This document shows positions 8,001 through 14,862 of a DNA stretch of 40,388 nt, in pieces. How positions within the stretch are numbered: position 1 is the first letter of the stretch; every line of letters starts with the position of its first letter. The DNA comes from a virus. The stretch is from positions 1 to 40,388 of the IMG/VR virus record IMGVR_UViG_3300027852_000087; one strand, written 5' to 3'. A program made the position numbers and the translations under genes. The notes beneath the pieces were generated by a model. It made no database searches. It had not been told where the DNA came from and was given only the letters and a program-made list of their open reading frames with translations.

Positions 8001-8221
8001 GGGGGTTGGTTCGGCCAAAAAATAAAATCCACCCAAAAACAAAGCCAAAAAAATGAAACATTAACAATCTTATTGTGAGAGATTAAACCACCGTTGCTAC
8101 TAATATGTGGAATATAATACCACCAATAAAACCCATATCTTGGGCATTCATCCTCGGTAATATTGTCATCTGGACTTACTCTGCCAGCCATACCAGTTGA
8201 TAATGTCAATTTATATTTCAT
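7997..8221 (-). CDS. Small aromatic hypothetical protein (cassette gene)
   Basis: 74 residues from an ATG at 8221 with GGGGGA upstream. The first half is beta-like with acidic residues (RVSPDDNITEDECPRYG). An aromatic run follows (FYWWYYIPHI). The last 20 residues are hydrophobic and aromatic (FFWLCFWVDFIFWPNQPP) and could insert in a membrane. The last codons lie in the palindrome region, so the C-terminus may vary with cassette rearrangement. No family is recognised. Confidence 0.6.
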   Translation of the reverse strand: MKYKLTLSTGMAGRVSPDDNITEDECPRYGFYWWYYIPHISSNGGLISHNKIVNVSFFWLCFWVDFIFWPNQPP

Positions 8222-8229
8222 AATCCCCC

Positions 8230-8281
8230 TAACGGTTAAGTTGAGTCACTCTCTTTGGTTGACTCCAACGGTTTGTTATAT
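8230..8281 (-). repeat. attC-like site, second identical copy
   Basis: 52 bases identical to 7048-7099. On the minus strand it opens ATATAACAAACC, has arms GTTGGAGTCA/TGACTCAAC with one unpaired G, and closes AACCGTTA. Identity over the whole element contrasts with the diversity of the other sites. Confidence 0.7.
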
Positions 8282-8322
8282 GCCCTCTCGTGCCCACCCT
8301 ATGGCAATTCATAGGAAGTACT

Positions 8323-8415
8323 TTATTTGGCAACAGTAGCGTCCACTCCTGAGTTGCGACCCCAGATAGCTTTCCTTTCTGCCTCATATTTCCTTGGGAA
8401 TCCGGCGCTCCCCAT
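8323..8415 (-). CDS. Possible 30-residue peptide in a near-empty cassette
   Basis: The 150-base stretch between two attC-like sites holds no long gene. The best frame is 30 codons (MGSAGFPRKYEAERKAIWGR onward). The upstream signal is weak. It may be a tiny peptide, a promoter-bearing cassette or a remnant. Confidence 0.3.
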   Translation of the reverse strand: MGSAGFPRKYEAERKAIWGRNSGVDATVAK

Positions 8416-8430
8416 GAGCCGACAAGGCAT

Positions 8431-8483
8431 ATAACGTTAAAATTTAGCGGAGCTTTCTTGCTTCCGCTGCAATGATTTGTTAT
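8431..8483 (-). repeat. attC-like palindrome
   Basis: On the minus strand GGATAACAAATCATTG opens at the stop of the 8480 gene and TTTTAACGTTAT closes. AGCGGA/TCCGCT forms the inner stem. The outer arms are equal in length with a central unpaired region. Confidence 0.65.
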
Positions 8484-8689
8484 CCATTTACTTTGCTTTG
8501 AGAAACATTTTTTTTATCTAATATAACCCAAGAATGAATTGATCCATCCTCATACGCATCGGTTGATAAGGTTGGTGAAGCTTTCTTATAATTCAAAGCC
8601 ATCCTGACAAGTTTGCTTGAATCTTCAACGCTGTCAGGCATAAATTCAATATAAAAACATTGATCCATTTCATGTATAATGGTTCTCAT
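8480..8689 (-). CDS. Small hypothetical protein (cassette gene)
   Basis: 69 residues from an ATG at 8689 with a strong AGGAGG upstream. An alpha/beta pattern with an acidic centre is visible (MRTIIHEMDQCFYIEFMPD, then SSKLVRMALNYKKAS and SIHSWVILDKK). The first strand plus following helix could be a small ferredoxin-like or toxin-antitoxin-like fold, but nothing specific is recognised. It is a complete single-gene unit between two palindromes. Confidence 0.65.
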   Translation of the reverse strand: MRTIIHEMDQCFYIEFMPDSVEDSSKLVRMALNYKKASPTLSTDAYEDGSIHSWVILDKKNVSQSKVNG

Positions 8690-8706
8690 TAAATCCTCCT
8701 ATATGG

Positions 8707-8765
8707 ATAACATTAAGCATGAACGGCGCGGATCAGTTTCCGCGTCCGCTCTATGCGTTGGTTAT
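8707..8765 (-). repeat. attC-like palindrome, best-formed of the leftward array
   Basis: On the minus strand TTATAACCAACGCATAG opens over the stop codon of the methyltransferase gene and CATGCTTAATGTTAT closes. The arms AACGCATAGAGCGGACGCGG and TCCGCGCCGTTCATGCTT pair almost throughout with several single unpaired bases. The apical loop is short (AACTGA). Confidence 0.75.
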
Positions 8766-9253
8766 AAGGCTTTTTCTATAGTTATAATTGTATCGTTATG
8801 GCAAGCCCCATGACATAAAAGCATTATTTCAATTATTTCAAACTTTCGGCCCTTCCCCATGCCTGTGCTATCCCAACAAAATGATATTACAAGGCTATTA
8901 GCCTTCACAATTCGATTTATTTCATCTTTGCATTTCGCCCAATATTCAGCTCTGCCAGCCGTGCCATTGTGTTTAGGAGTGTACCGCCTAAGACATTGTT
9001 CCACAGAATATGGTGGATCGAATAAAACTCCATCCATAGAATTGTCAGTTAATGTTTTTAAAAATTCGAGGCCGTCTAACTGTGAGGTATTCCCACGGCC
9101 CTCTATATCATTTGTAAACTCAGCAGGACTTGTTTTCCCTGCAAATGGATCAGCATAACCAGCACCAACATTATACTTTTCAAACAACTTTTGCACTGGA
9201 GGCATTGTGAATGTCCAAATTGAAGGCATAACCCATGTTCGTGAAATCTTCAT
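8762..9253 (-). CDS. DNA methyltransferase (DPPY-type), cassette-borne
   Basis: 163 residues. An early ADPFAG motif (residues 34-39) and DPPY at 79-82 are the S-adenosylmethionine and target-base motifs of amino-methyltransferases acting on adenine-N6 or cytosine-N4. The motif order and short length fit phage orphan methylases. A VISFCW strand lies near the end. The start has AAGGAAAAGG upstream. It could protect phage DNA from host restriction. No partner endonuclease is adjacent, though the HNH protein gene lies just upstream. Target specificity cannot be predicted. Confidence 0.8.
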   Translation of the reverse strand: MKISRTWVMPSIWTFTMPPVQKLFEKYNVGAGYADPFAGKTSPAEFTNDIEGRGNTSQLDGLEFLKTLTDNSMDGVLFDPPYSVEQCLRRYTPKHNGTAGRAEYWAKCKDEINRIVKANSLVISFCWDSTGMGKGRKFEIIEIMLLCHGACHNDTIITIEKAL

Positions 9254-9265
9254 AGCCTTTTCCTT

Positions 9266-9353
9266 ATAACAAGCGATATGACGAATTAATTCTTAATATC
9301 CTCGATATACCGACAAAATTAAGAATTTTGCATTATGCAACTTTCTAAGTTAT
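9266..9353 (-). repeat. attC-like palindrome at the proximal end of the leftward array
   Basis: On the minus strand AATAACTTAG opens at the stop of the HNH gene and CTTGTTATAAGG closes just before the methyltransferase start. Between them AATTCTTAAT and ATTAAGAATT form a perfect 10-bp stem. It is longer and more AT-rich than its fellows. Confidence 0.5.
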
Positions 9354-9608
9354 TACCTTAATATTATGATCCTCGCTATGACACATATCGCAAAGCCCCT
9401 TTTGATTGTCCGCACAATCAGATCCGCCTTGGCTCTTATATTTTTTATGGTGCGGCGGTTTAAGCCCATTCACCCATGCGCCGCAATTCTGACAGCTAAA
9501 ACCATTGTAATATTTTGCGCCTGTTCGTTCAAGGGCTTTTATTTGCTCGGACCTTAAAGGTGTGCCTTTCAGCCTAGCTGTTTTATTTTTTGGCTGCGGG
9601 TTAAACAT
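9345..9608 (-). CDS. HNH endonuclease-like protein
   Basis: 87 residues. CQNCGAW and CDMCH give two Cys pairs. Between and after them lie HHKKYKSQGGSD, an Asn (DNQKGL) and HSEDH, the His-Asn-His arrangement of a zinc-stabilised HNH fold. Small phage HNH proteins nick or cut DNA in packaging, recombination or homing. The N-terminus is basic (PQPKNKTARLKG). The gene is at the junction of the recombination operon and the cassette-like array, and its stop overlaps a palindrome, so it may itself be the first cassette. Confidence 0.75.
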   Translation of the reverse strand: MFNPQPKNKTARLKGTPLRSEQIKALERTGAKYYNGFSCQNCGAWVNGLKPPHHKKYKSQGGSDCADNQKGLCDMCHSEDHNIKVIT

Positions 9609-9615
9609 TATTACC

Positions 9616-9732
9616 CTAAAAACATTTAAAAATTAAAAAGACTGCTTTAAATAAAACTATCCATACCAATATAAAACATAAACAAGAAATGATAAACAAT
9701 GTCAAGTTGCATATGGCGTCAAATATTTTCAT
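9616..9732 (-). CDS. 38-residue hydrophobic peptide
   Basis: The ATG follows the stop of the preceding gene directly (TAAATG) with GAGG about 6 bases upstream, so translational coupling is likely. Almost the whole peptide is a membrane segment (TLFIISCLCFILVWIVLF), ending in a short basic tail. No family is recognised. It could also be chance coding in an AT-rich gap. Confidence 0.4.
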   Translation of the reverse strand: MKIFDAICNLTLFIISCLCFILVWIVLFKAVFLIFKCF

Positions 9733-10191
9733 TTATACCTCACATTCATTTGGGTCCGGGATGTAGCAGCCACGCTCCGCATACTGAACCTTAATTGATT
9801 CGCAATAATTATAAAACCTGGATCGGCTTAATGTTGCCGTTGTGTAGCCCATTGGGATCTCACGCGGCTTGAATAAAAAGTTAAGGATTTTCTTTAAAGC
9901 TTTTGCCTGTTTTGGCGTTGCATAAATAGGATCAAGCATTTCCTTGTTTTCTTTTTTTAGGTTTTCGTGAACCTCCTTACTGGTATTATAAAAAAAATGC
10001 TTTCTGATCGTTTCGACCATAACGCCCCAATAATAAGCGTTCATATTTAGGGGTCGTTTCGGGTCAAAAGGCCTTATAACTATTTCAATCGGTTGTCCGG
10101 CCATGGATTGCAGAACACGGATGATCTTTGCCCGGTTAAAGACAAAATCGCCCGCGTCGTTTGTTTTGGTTTGAAACACCCTTGGTGTCAT
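9733..10191 (-). CDS. Possible NinB-like recombination accessory protein
   Basis: 152 residues. The segment IEIVIRPFDPKRPLNMNAYY, followed by WGVMVETIRKHF, resembles the strand, Arg, Asn/Gln and Trp pattern of NinB, a single-strand-binding recombination mediator in lambda-like phages. The C-terminal part is basic and ends YAERGCYIPDPNECEV. Its start overlaps the stop of the 10188 gene (ATGA), placing it in the RecE/RecT operon. The match is by eye and modest; it may be an unrelated small DNA-metabolism protein. Confidence 0.4.
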   Translation of the reverse strand: MTPRVFQTKTNDAGDFVFNRAKIIRVLQSMAGQPIEIVIRPFDPKRPLNMNAYYWGVMVETIRKHFFYNTSKEVHENLKKENKEMLDPIYATPKQAKALKKILNFLFKPREIPMGYTTATLSRSRFYNYCESIKVQYAERGCYIPDPNECEV

Positions 10192-11150
10192 AGGCCTATA
10201 ACCTCCTGTCTAATATAAGCGCAAATGCCATCTAATTGCCTTGAAACCTCAAGGGCTATGTTTTTGGCCGCCTCCTCCTTTAAAGTTGGCAATTCAAACA
10301 CTGCAAGCTTTTGTGCAAGCCTTTCCAACTTCTCTTTATCCGGCCCCAGCGCAAGCGCTTTTTCCCTTGCTGTAGCGTCGGCCTTTTCCTTGGCCTCCGC
10401 GTCCTCTTTGGCCTGTAGTTCAGCCTCGGCCTTTTCCCTGGCAATTTTTTCATCGTTCAATTTCTTGCGCTCCGCTTCAAGCTTTTTTTCGTTTCGCTTA
10501 CGCTCTGCCGCCATCGCCGCTTCGCGCTTTTTAAACTCAACCTTAAGGCGTTCATTTTCGGTAGCAACCGCCGCGCGCTCGTCTGCCTCGGCTTTTTCTT
10601 TGGCAATCCGGTCTGTCTCTGCTTGCTTCGCCTCTTTTTCAGCCCATTCAAAATTATTTTTATATTGCTTCAGTACAGATGCATAAACCTCGTTGGTCAT
10701 ATTCGCCAAGTCGTAAAGCTCTGACAGGTCGTCATTTTCCATATTATATTTATCAAGCTCTTTCAGCCGCTTTCCTTCAAGCTTCGCCTTGCGCTTTTCT
10801 TCTTTGATCTTAATAAAGTCCTCTTGCAACTGTAAATATTGTTCAAGTGGCTTAATCTGATCCTTAACCAAATTGCCGATTGAATCAACCATCTGGCCTT
10901 TGCGTAAGGATTCCGCCTTTTCGTCTTTTCTTGTTTTTTCAACAGCGACGCGGAGTTTTTTAAGCTGCAAACGCATTTCTCTTGCCTTAAGCATATCATC
11001 AACCTGATTAACACTTGTAACCTTAATAGCCATGGCCTTTTCGCCATATTTATTAAGCTCGTCAAGATACGGTTGAAAATGTTTTTTAAGATCCAGGGCC
11101 GTTGCCTTGTCCATCTTTGCTAATTGCTTATCTATCTCGATTTTATTCAT
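10188..11150 (-). CDS. Long coiled-coil protein of the recombination operon
   Basis: 320 residues. Residues about 60-130 and 165-275 are dense Lys/Glu/Ala heptads (for example AERKRNEKKLEAERKKLNDE), predicting a long coiled coil. The N- and C-terminal ends look globular. Proteins of this kind often sit beside RecT genes in phages; their role is uncertain, perhaps a scaffold for recombination or replication proteins. The repeated Ala/Glu codons create long open frames on the opposite strand that are artefacts. Confidence 0.65.
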   Translation of the reverse strand: MNKIEIDKQLAKMDKATALDLKKHFQPYLDELNKYGEKAMAIKVTSVNQVDDMLKAREMRLQLKKLRVAVEKTRKDEKAESLRKGQMVDSIGNLVKDQIKPLEQYLQLQEDFIKIKEEKRKAKLEGKRLKELDKYNMENDDLSELYDLANMTNEVYASVLKQYKNNFEWAEKEAKQAETDRIAKEKAEADERAAVATENERLKVEFKKREAAMAAERKRNEKKLEAERKKLNDEKIAREKAEAELQAKEDAEAKEKADATAREKALALGPDKEKLERLAQKLAVFELPTLKEEAAKNIALEVSRQLDGICAYIRQEVIGL

Positions 11151-11182
11151 TTTTATTCTCCTTATTATTTTTATATAAACCG

Positions 11183-12217
11183 TTATTCTGTAGGCAATCG
11201 TTTCTGGTATTCATTCCACAACTTAACCCTATCTTTTTTGCTCCTTGGGATATTATTAAATGAAAAATTCTTCATAGACTGCAGCATCAACTCCTTATTT
11301 TCTCCGTCGATCTCAGCCTCGATCATTTCCTCTGTGATTTCGACCGGCGGTGAAATGTCTGACGCTTTTTGGATTTTATTCGTCAAAGCCGCATTTGCAT
11401 TGTTTTTGGGCGGCTCTGCTATGTCAACCTTGTTCCCCGCTGCATCAATCAAATGCCCAAGGTCCGTGACAACGCCGGATTCAAGCGCTGATTCTATCTG
11501 TGCAGCCCTTTGAAGCTCCGGGCTTTGTGGGATCCTTTTTCGTAGGGTCCTGATAGCTGTTTTCATCCACATAGTATGCACAAGATCCGGCTGATTCCAT
11601 GGTGAGTCTTTTTTAATGCCGGCGGAGGATCTTTTTTTTGAAATTTCAGCAACCCTTTTATCCACCACCTCAAAATCGACATTTCCGTTTGTGTAGTGGA
11701 CGACGGCATAAGCGGCGATTAGCTCCCTGGCCGCCTTGTCAACATCTTTGCTGTTTGTTGACTCTTTAGGCACAACAACGACGCCCATGGCTCCCTGTAA
11801 AGGCGCGTGTGATATGGTCGGCTGGGTTCCATACTGATAAACAAACTTATCCCCGGCGTGGACCGGATGCGCTGATATATGGCTCACCCTGGGGCTTCTG
11901 TATGCCAGCTCAATATATCCCTGGTACCCGATTAAAAGCTGGCAAACCATACCAGAATTTTTCAGCTTGAACGGGATCAGGTGAGCATGATCCAGTGGTC
12001 CGCCAACTTCAAGGCCAAGCTGTGACGCTTCAACGACGCAATTTAATATTGACGCCTGGGTACACTCCCGCAACTTGGGAACCTTGTTTATCGCGGTCAA
12101 AGCAATCCGCATGATTCTTTCGGGCGTTAAGTGCTTTGGCAATACAGATGTGACCGCTTTGATATTGTTTGCCAATAAAGATTTTATTGGATCCTGTACC
12201 GCTGGTGTATTATTCAT
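11183..12217 (-). CDS. recT: RecT-type single-strand annealing recombinase
   Basis: 344 residues. Family signatures include the N-terminal helical region with LPKHLTPERIMRIALTAINK, the core ASILNCVVEASQLGLEVGG followed by HLIPF, the QLLIGYQGYIELAYRS segment, and the downstream DSPWNQPDLVHTMWMKTAIR. RecT binds single-stranded DNA and anneals it to complementary strands, here probably for phage DNA concatemer formation and repair. The C-terminal 80 residues are acidic and variable. It lies downstream of the RecE-like nuclease gene, the usual pairing. Confidence 0.93.
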   Translation of the reverse strand: MNNTPAVQDPIKSLLANNIKAVTSVLPKHLTPERIMRIALTAINKVPKLRECTQASILNCVVEASQLGLEVGGPLDHAHLIPFKLKNSGMVCQLLIGYQGYIELAYRSPRVSHISAHPVHAGDKFVYQYGTQPTISHAPLQGAMGVVVVPKESTNSKDVDKAARELIAAYAVVHYTNGNVDFEVVDKRVAEISKKRSSAGIKKDSPWNQPDLVHTMWMKTAIRTLRKRIPQSPELQRAAQIESALESGVVTDLGHLIDAAGNKVDIAEPPKNNANAALTNKIQKASDISPPVEITEEMIEAEIDGENKELMLQSMKNFSFNNIPRSKKDRVKLWNEYQKRLPTE

Positions 12218-12229
12218 TTGTTTTTTCCT

Positions 12230-12376
12230 TTATCTTGTGTTTTTAATTTCATAATGAGCTATTAAAAGCAGTACCCCTGAGCTAAGCATTCCCAAGGCAG
12301 CCCCACCCTGATAAACGTCAGCAATAAAAATTACCAGCGCGTGTATAATTGTTAGTATCCCTAAAAATAAATACAT
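12230..12376 (-). CDS. Small two-segment membrane protein
   Basis: 48 residues starting at 12376 with GGAGGG 4 bases upstream, filling the gap between the nuclease gene and recT. Two hydrophobic segments (about residues 2-19 and 25-40) are separated by VYQGG. The tail is basic (HYEIKNTR). No family is recognised. Position in the early operon suggests a host-directed or membrane-associated accessory role. Confidence 0.6.
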   Translation of the reverse strand: MYLFLGILTIIHALVIFIADVYQGGAALGMLSSGVLLLIAHYEIKNTR

Positions 12377-12388
12377 TTTAACCCTCCG

Positions 12389-13204
12389 TTACCGCGCCCA
12401 AGGCGGCAATGATATAGTTTGTACTTTGTCGTAAGGAATCGGCCATGTATCATCTTTTAAACAGCTTTCAAATAGATCAAATATGGGACGCATTGCATTA
12501 CGGCCATCGTCTATCATTACCGGGTCGGCCTCATAAACCGCAACATTATACGGCGGGTTCGTTTCTACAGCGATAAAAACAAGGTCCTGATAGCGCACCT
12601 TGCTTTGTACCACATTGGCCCCATGGATATGGTAGGCTGCTTGCCAGTGATATTTAAAAGTGTAAATAGCCCTTGAAAAAGCGTCCGGTGATATATCTGC
12701 AGCGGTTTTAAGCTCAACAATTATTTTAATATCCTTTCTGAGCAAATCCGGCTTTGTTTTGCAGTAAAAAGACCGGCCTTCATCTTTCCAAATTAAAGAC
12801 CTTTCAGCCGATCCGGTTGCCACAAGGGGCCCGGCGACCGGGTGAGAATGCACGGCGTCTATGATTTGATTAAGCTCGTCACTTTCTACCTGAGATAAAA
12901 TAATAGCATCCGGGCCACTCTTCGCTTTCCATGCATCCCACAACGCGCCTCGTTTTGTGCCACCACTCCAAACCATTGCCCTTTTTCTAAAAACGTCCGG
13001 CTCTAAAACAGCGGTATGTACTGCTATCCCTTTTAGCATTGCCGGTGTTTGTTTTCTTGGATTGTTTTGAGTATACACAAAATTGGCCGGACTCTTATCT
13101 AGCTCCTTAATGCTGGAAAAGGATAGGGCTGGTATTTGAGCATAGACAGATCCATTCATTTTGAAATTGCCAGGCTTAACCTCGGCTTTTAAATAATTTT
13201 TCAT
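12389..13204 (-). CDS. RecE-like PD-(D/E)XK exonuclease
   Basis: 271 residues. The nuclease core is visible: LKGIAVHTAVLEP (H63), CKTKPDLL (D153) and IIVELKTA (E164, K166), giving the D...ExK metal site of exonuclease VIII-type enzymes. These resect 5' strands to supply single-stranded DNA to RecT, encoded two genes downstream. Length is near the usual catalytic domain alone. The start overlaps the stop of the preceding membrane-protein gene (ATGA). Confidence 0.85.
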   Translation of the reverse strand: MKNYLKAEVKPGNFKMNGSVYAQIPALSFSSIKELDKSPANFVYTQNNPRKQTPAMLKGIAVHTAVLEPDVFRKRAMVWSGGTKRGALWDAWKAKSGPDAIILSQVESDELNQIIDAVHSHPVAGPLVATGSAERSLIWKDEGRSFYCKTKPDLLRKDIKIIVELKTAADISPDAFSRAIYTFKYHWQAAYHIHGANVVQSKVRYQDLVFIAVETNPPYNVAVYEADPVMIDDGRNAMRPIFDLFESCLKDDTWPIPYDKVQTISLPPWAR

Positions 13205-13578
13205 TTTGAAGCCTCCCTCTTTTCCACAATCTCAATACTTTCGGTATTTCGGACAACCTTAAGGCCATCTTTTTTAAGCAGGGCACGAACAACTTCTTGT
13301 GTTGTGACTCCATCAACCTTCAATTCAACAGATTTCCCGCCATCCATTGTAAGCTGATATGTGTATTTACCATCAAAATATTTTAAATTATTTATATCTA
13401 TTGAATTATCAATAACCCTTTTACTAAGCTTTTTCTGTACGGTTAACATTTTATCAACGCGGGCATCCTTACAATCGTGAAACAGTATAAACAAAACAAT
13501 AAGAACAAGAGTTATTAAACACATGGCTATATTTGCAATATTCGCAATCCTTACGTCTGAATTAATTTTGTCTATCAT
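13201..13578 (-). CDS. Membrane-anchored hypothetical protein
   Basis: 125 residues from an ATG at 13578 with GGGAGG 7 bases upstream. A membrane segment lies at about residues 16-34 (AMCLITLVLIVLFILF). A polar domain of about 90 residues follows, with beta strands (GKYTYQLTMDGGKSVELKVD) and an ending EIVEKREASK. It overlaps both neighbours in the early operon. The membrane-distal domain may act in the periplasm or cytoplasm; function unknown. Confidence 0.65.
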   Translation of the reverse strand: MIDKINSDVRIANIANIAMCLITLVLIVLFILFHDCKDARVDKMLTVQKKLSKRVIDNSIDINNLKYFDGKYTYQLTMDGGKSVELKVDGVTTQEVVRALLKKDGLKVVRNTESIEIVEKREASK

Positions 13579-13936
13579 AATCACACCTCCCTATTTTAAA
13601 TTTAATCCCGCTACGCGCCAAACCCTTGTGTACTGCGTCAATAACCTTTTCGCTTTGTGTTCGGTCATCTTCTGGCTCCGGGGCGTCATTTAAGCCTATT
13701 TCTTCACCGCAAAACCGAATTTCGGATAGGTTTGAAAGAATATCGTTTACGGCGCTTCTGTATTCTGCAACCGGGTCGGCTTCAATTTCTGGATGATTAA
13801 CGGGCAATGCCGCATTTTGCTTGTTGTAGCTTAAATCGCCATGTCCTAAGGCGCTATCAATAGCATTTAGCAGCTCAATGGTTTCCGAGTAAACATTTCC
13901 AATCATCTTTTTGTGTAATCCTTTAAGCTTTTCCAT
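13562..13936 (-). CDS. Hypothetical early protein
   Basis: 124 residues, acidic in the middle (EPEDDRTQSEK) and otherwise helical (MEKLKGLHKKMIGNVYSETI, then AVNDILSNLSEIRFCGEE). An AAGGA lies just upstream of its ATG. It overlaps the start of the next gene by 17 bases. No family is recognised; the operon suggests a role in early infection or recombination. Confidence 0.6.
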   Translation of the reverse strand: MEKLKGLHKKMIGNVYSETIELLNAIDSALGHGDLSYNKQNAALPVNHPEIEADPVAEYRSAVNDILSNLSEIRFCGEEIGLNDAPEPEDDRTQSEKVIDAVHKGLARSGIKFKIGRCDYDRQN

Positions 13937-13941
13937 GTTCC

Positions 13942-14103
13942 TTAATCCTCCTTGGGTTTTGAATCAGCAAAGCAATCCTTTATTGAGATAGGCTTAAAAA
14001 AACAGGGATTGTCGTTTATGTCGCATTGCGAATTATGGAAAAACTCGCAATCAAAACAATCTGGCTCTCTGACGGTGCTTTCTTGCAAAATAGTTTGACC
14101 CAT
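13942..14103 (-). CDS. Small Cys-rich protein, first gene of the leftward operon
   Basis: 53 residues from an ATG at 14103 preceded by GGAGAAAGG; the longer frame to 14217 runs through the promoter and is rejected. PDCFDCEFFHNSQC, then NPCFF and IKDCF, give five or six Cys suitable for a small zinc ribbon. Being first after a strong promoter it is probably expressed very early. The CxxC-plus-aromatic style recurs in several small genes of this genome. Confidence 0.65.
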   Translation of the reverse strand: MGQTILQESTVREPDCFDCEFFHNSQCDINDNPCFFKPISIKDCFADSKPKED

Positions 14104-14142
14104 GACCTTTCTCCTTTTATTTAAAATTAATGAGTTTAGGGA

Positions 14143-14171
14143 ATAATATATGTTATAATATTGCGTGTCAA
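14143..14171 (-). promoter_or_regulatory. Leftward early sigma70-type promoter
   Basis: On the minus strand TTGACA (14166-14171), a 17-base spacer, and TATTAT (14143-14148). This is near-consensus and about 40 bases before the first leftward gene. It probably drives the whole recombination operon and the small genes beyond it. Confidence 0.75.
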
Positions 14172-14204
14172 GAAAAAAAAACAACAAAATAATAAAAAAT
14201 AATC

Positions 14205-14242
14205 TTGACAAGGGCATTGTTAAGATGTAAGTGTTGTATAAA
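14205..14242 (+). promoter_or_regulatory. Candidate rightward early promoter
   Basis: A perfect TTGACA (14205-14210) lies ahead of the first rightward gene, but at normal spacing the -10 is poor (TAAGTG). A better TATAAA (14237) is too far away. TCTTGACA occurs in both divergent -35 regions. A regulated promoter needing an activator is possible; the 14265 regulator is an obvious candidate to act here. Confidence 0.4.
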
Positions 14243-14264
14243 ATAAATAATAAAAGGAGGTTAT

Positions 14265-14537
14265 ATGTTTCTTAGGAAGAAGCTAAGAAAGCTGAAATCC
14301 GGCGAAAAAGGGTGTTTTAAAGATCAGGGTGATCTTGTAAGAGCTATACGCAAGTATGCCGGATTAAAGCAGTATGAGCTCGCCTATATCCTTGGGAAAA
14401 CCCCAAACGATGTAAGTAAGTATGAAAATGGGTATGTTAATATTCCAGGGTCTATTTTTATGGAAATGCTTGCAATACGGTCAAAGGGGAAAGGTTATGT
14501 TCAGAATAGACTACGAGGCTTTAAGAAGGGGATATAA
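14265..14537 (+). CDS. XRE-type helix-turn-helix regulator (Cro/CI-like)
   Basis: 90 residues. The helix-turn-helix runs through DLVRAIRKYAGLKQYELAYI, then LGKTPNDVSKYENG, a clear Cro/C1-type domain; the usual QxxLA pattern appears as QYELAYIL. The N-terminus is basic. A strong AAGGAGG precedes the ATG. As the first gene of the rightward operon, beside divergent promoters, it likely controls the early switch. The absence of an integrase means it need not be a lysogeny repressor. Confidence 0.8.
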   Translation: MFLRKKLRKLKSGEKGCFKDQGDLVRAIRKYAGLKQYELAYILGKTPNDVSKYENGYVNIPGSIFMEMLAIRSKGKGYVQNRLRGFKKGI

Positions 14538-14862
14538 CGATCGGTATGGAACAAGTTTTAAATGTGTTACCGATGTTTTTATTGACGCATATCAGCAAAC
14601 AAATAAAAGCGGCAATAGGGCGGCTGATCTATTAGGCATACACAGCTCTATTGTTTATAAGCGATTAAAGGCCGCGGGTTTTAATATTCAACGCCCAGGT
14701 GGTCACACAAAACCATTTCTTATTGAAAAAATCCGGGCGATTTCAAACAGTCAATTAAAACAATTATCGGAGACAGAGCTGGCATTGTATCTTGGTTGCT
14801 CTGTTCAAACGGTTAGAAATTTGAAATGTAAGCATGGTTTTGAGATAAAGGGGCGTGATTAA
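14497..14862 (+). CDS. Second helix-turn-helix regulator
   Basis: 121 residues from an ATG at 14497 with GGGGAAAGG upstream; a longer frame from 14422 would overlap the previous gene deeply. Two HTH-like units are visible: NRAADLLGIHSSIVYKRLKA in the middle and ELALYLGCSVQTVRNLKCKH near the end. The first resembles Fis- or homeodomain-like helices. It may be an early transcription activator. Its last base and the next ATG share the stop junction (TAATG), indicating coupled translation with the O-like gene. Confidence 0.6.
   Translation: MFRIDYEALRRGYNDRYGTSFKCVTDVFIDAYQQTNKSGNRAADLLGIHSSIVYKRLKAAGFNIQRPGGHTKPFLIEKIRAISNSQLKQLSETELALYLGCSVQTVRNLKCKHGFEIKGRD

Noticed and set aside
7915-8067. 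N-terminal extension of the 7642 gene
   Set aside because: It would translate back through an attC-like site; the ATG at 7914 has a perfect ribosome-binding site.
8859-9158. Plus-strand frame opposite the methyltransferase gene
   Set aside because: The minus-strand frame has DPPY and FAG motifs; the plus frame has none.
5880-9355. Palindromes as plain rho-independent terminators
   Set aside because: Most lack a T-run, share outer cores, have unpaired bases in the arms and start inside coding sequence; terminators would not need these.
10225-10686. Plus-strand frame opposite the coiled-coil gene
   Set aside because: It is the Ser/Ala/Phe-rich mirror of Lys/Glu/Ala codons on the real strand and has no ribosome-binding site.
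14157-14217. Upstream extension of the first leftward gene to 14217
   Set aside because: It reads through the -10 and -35 elements; the ATG at 14103 is well supported.
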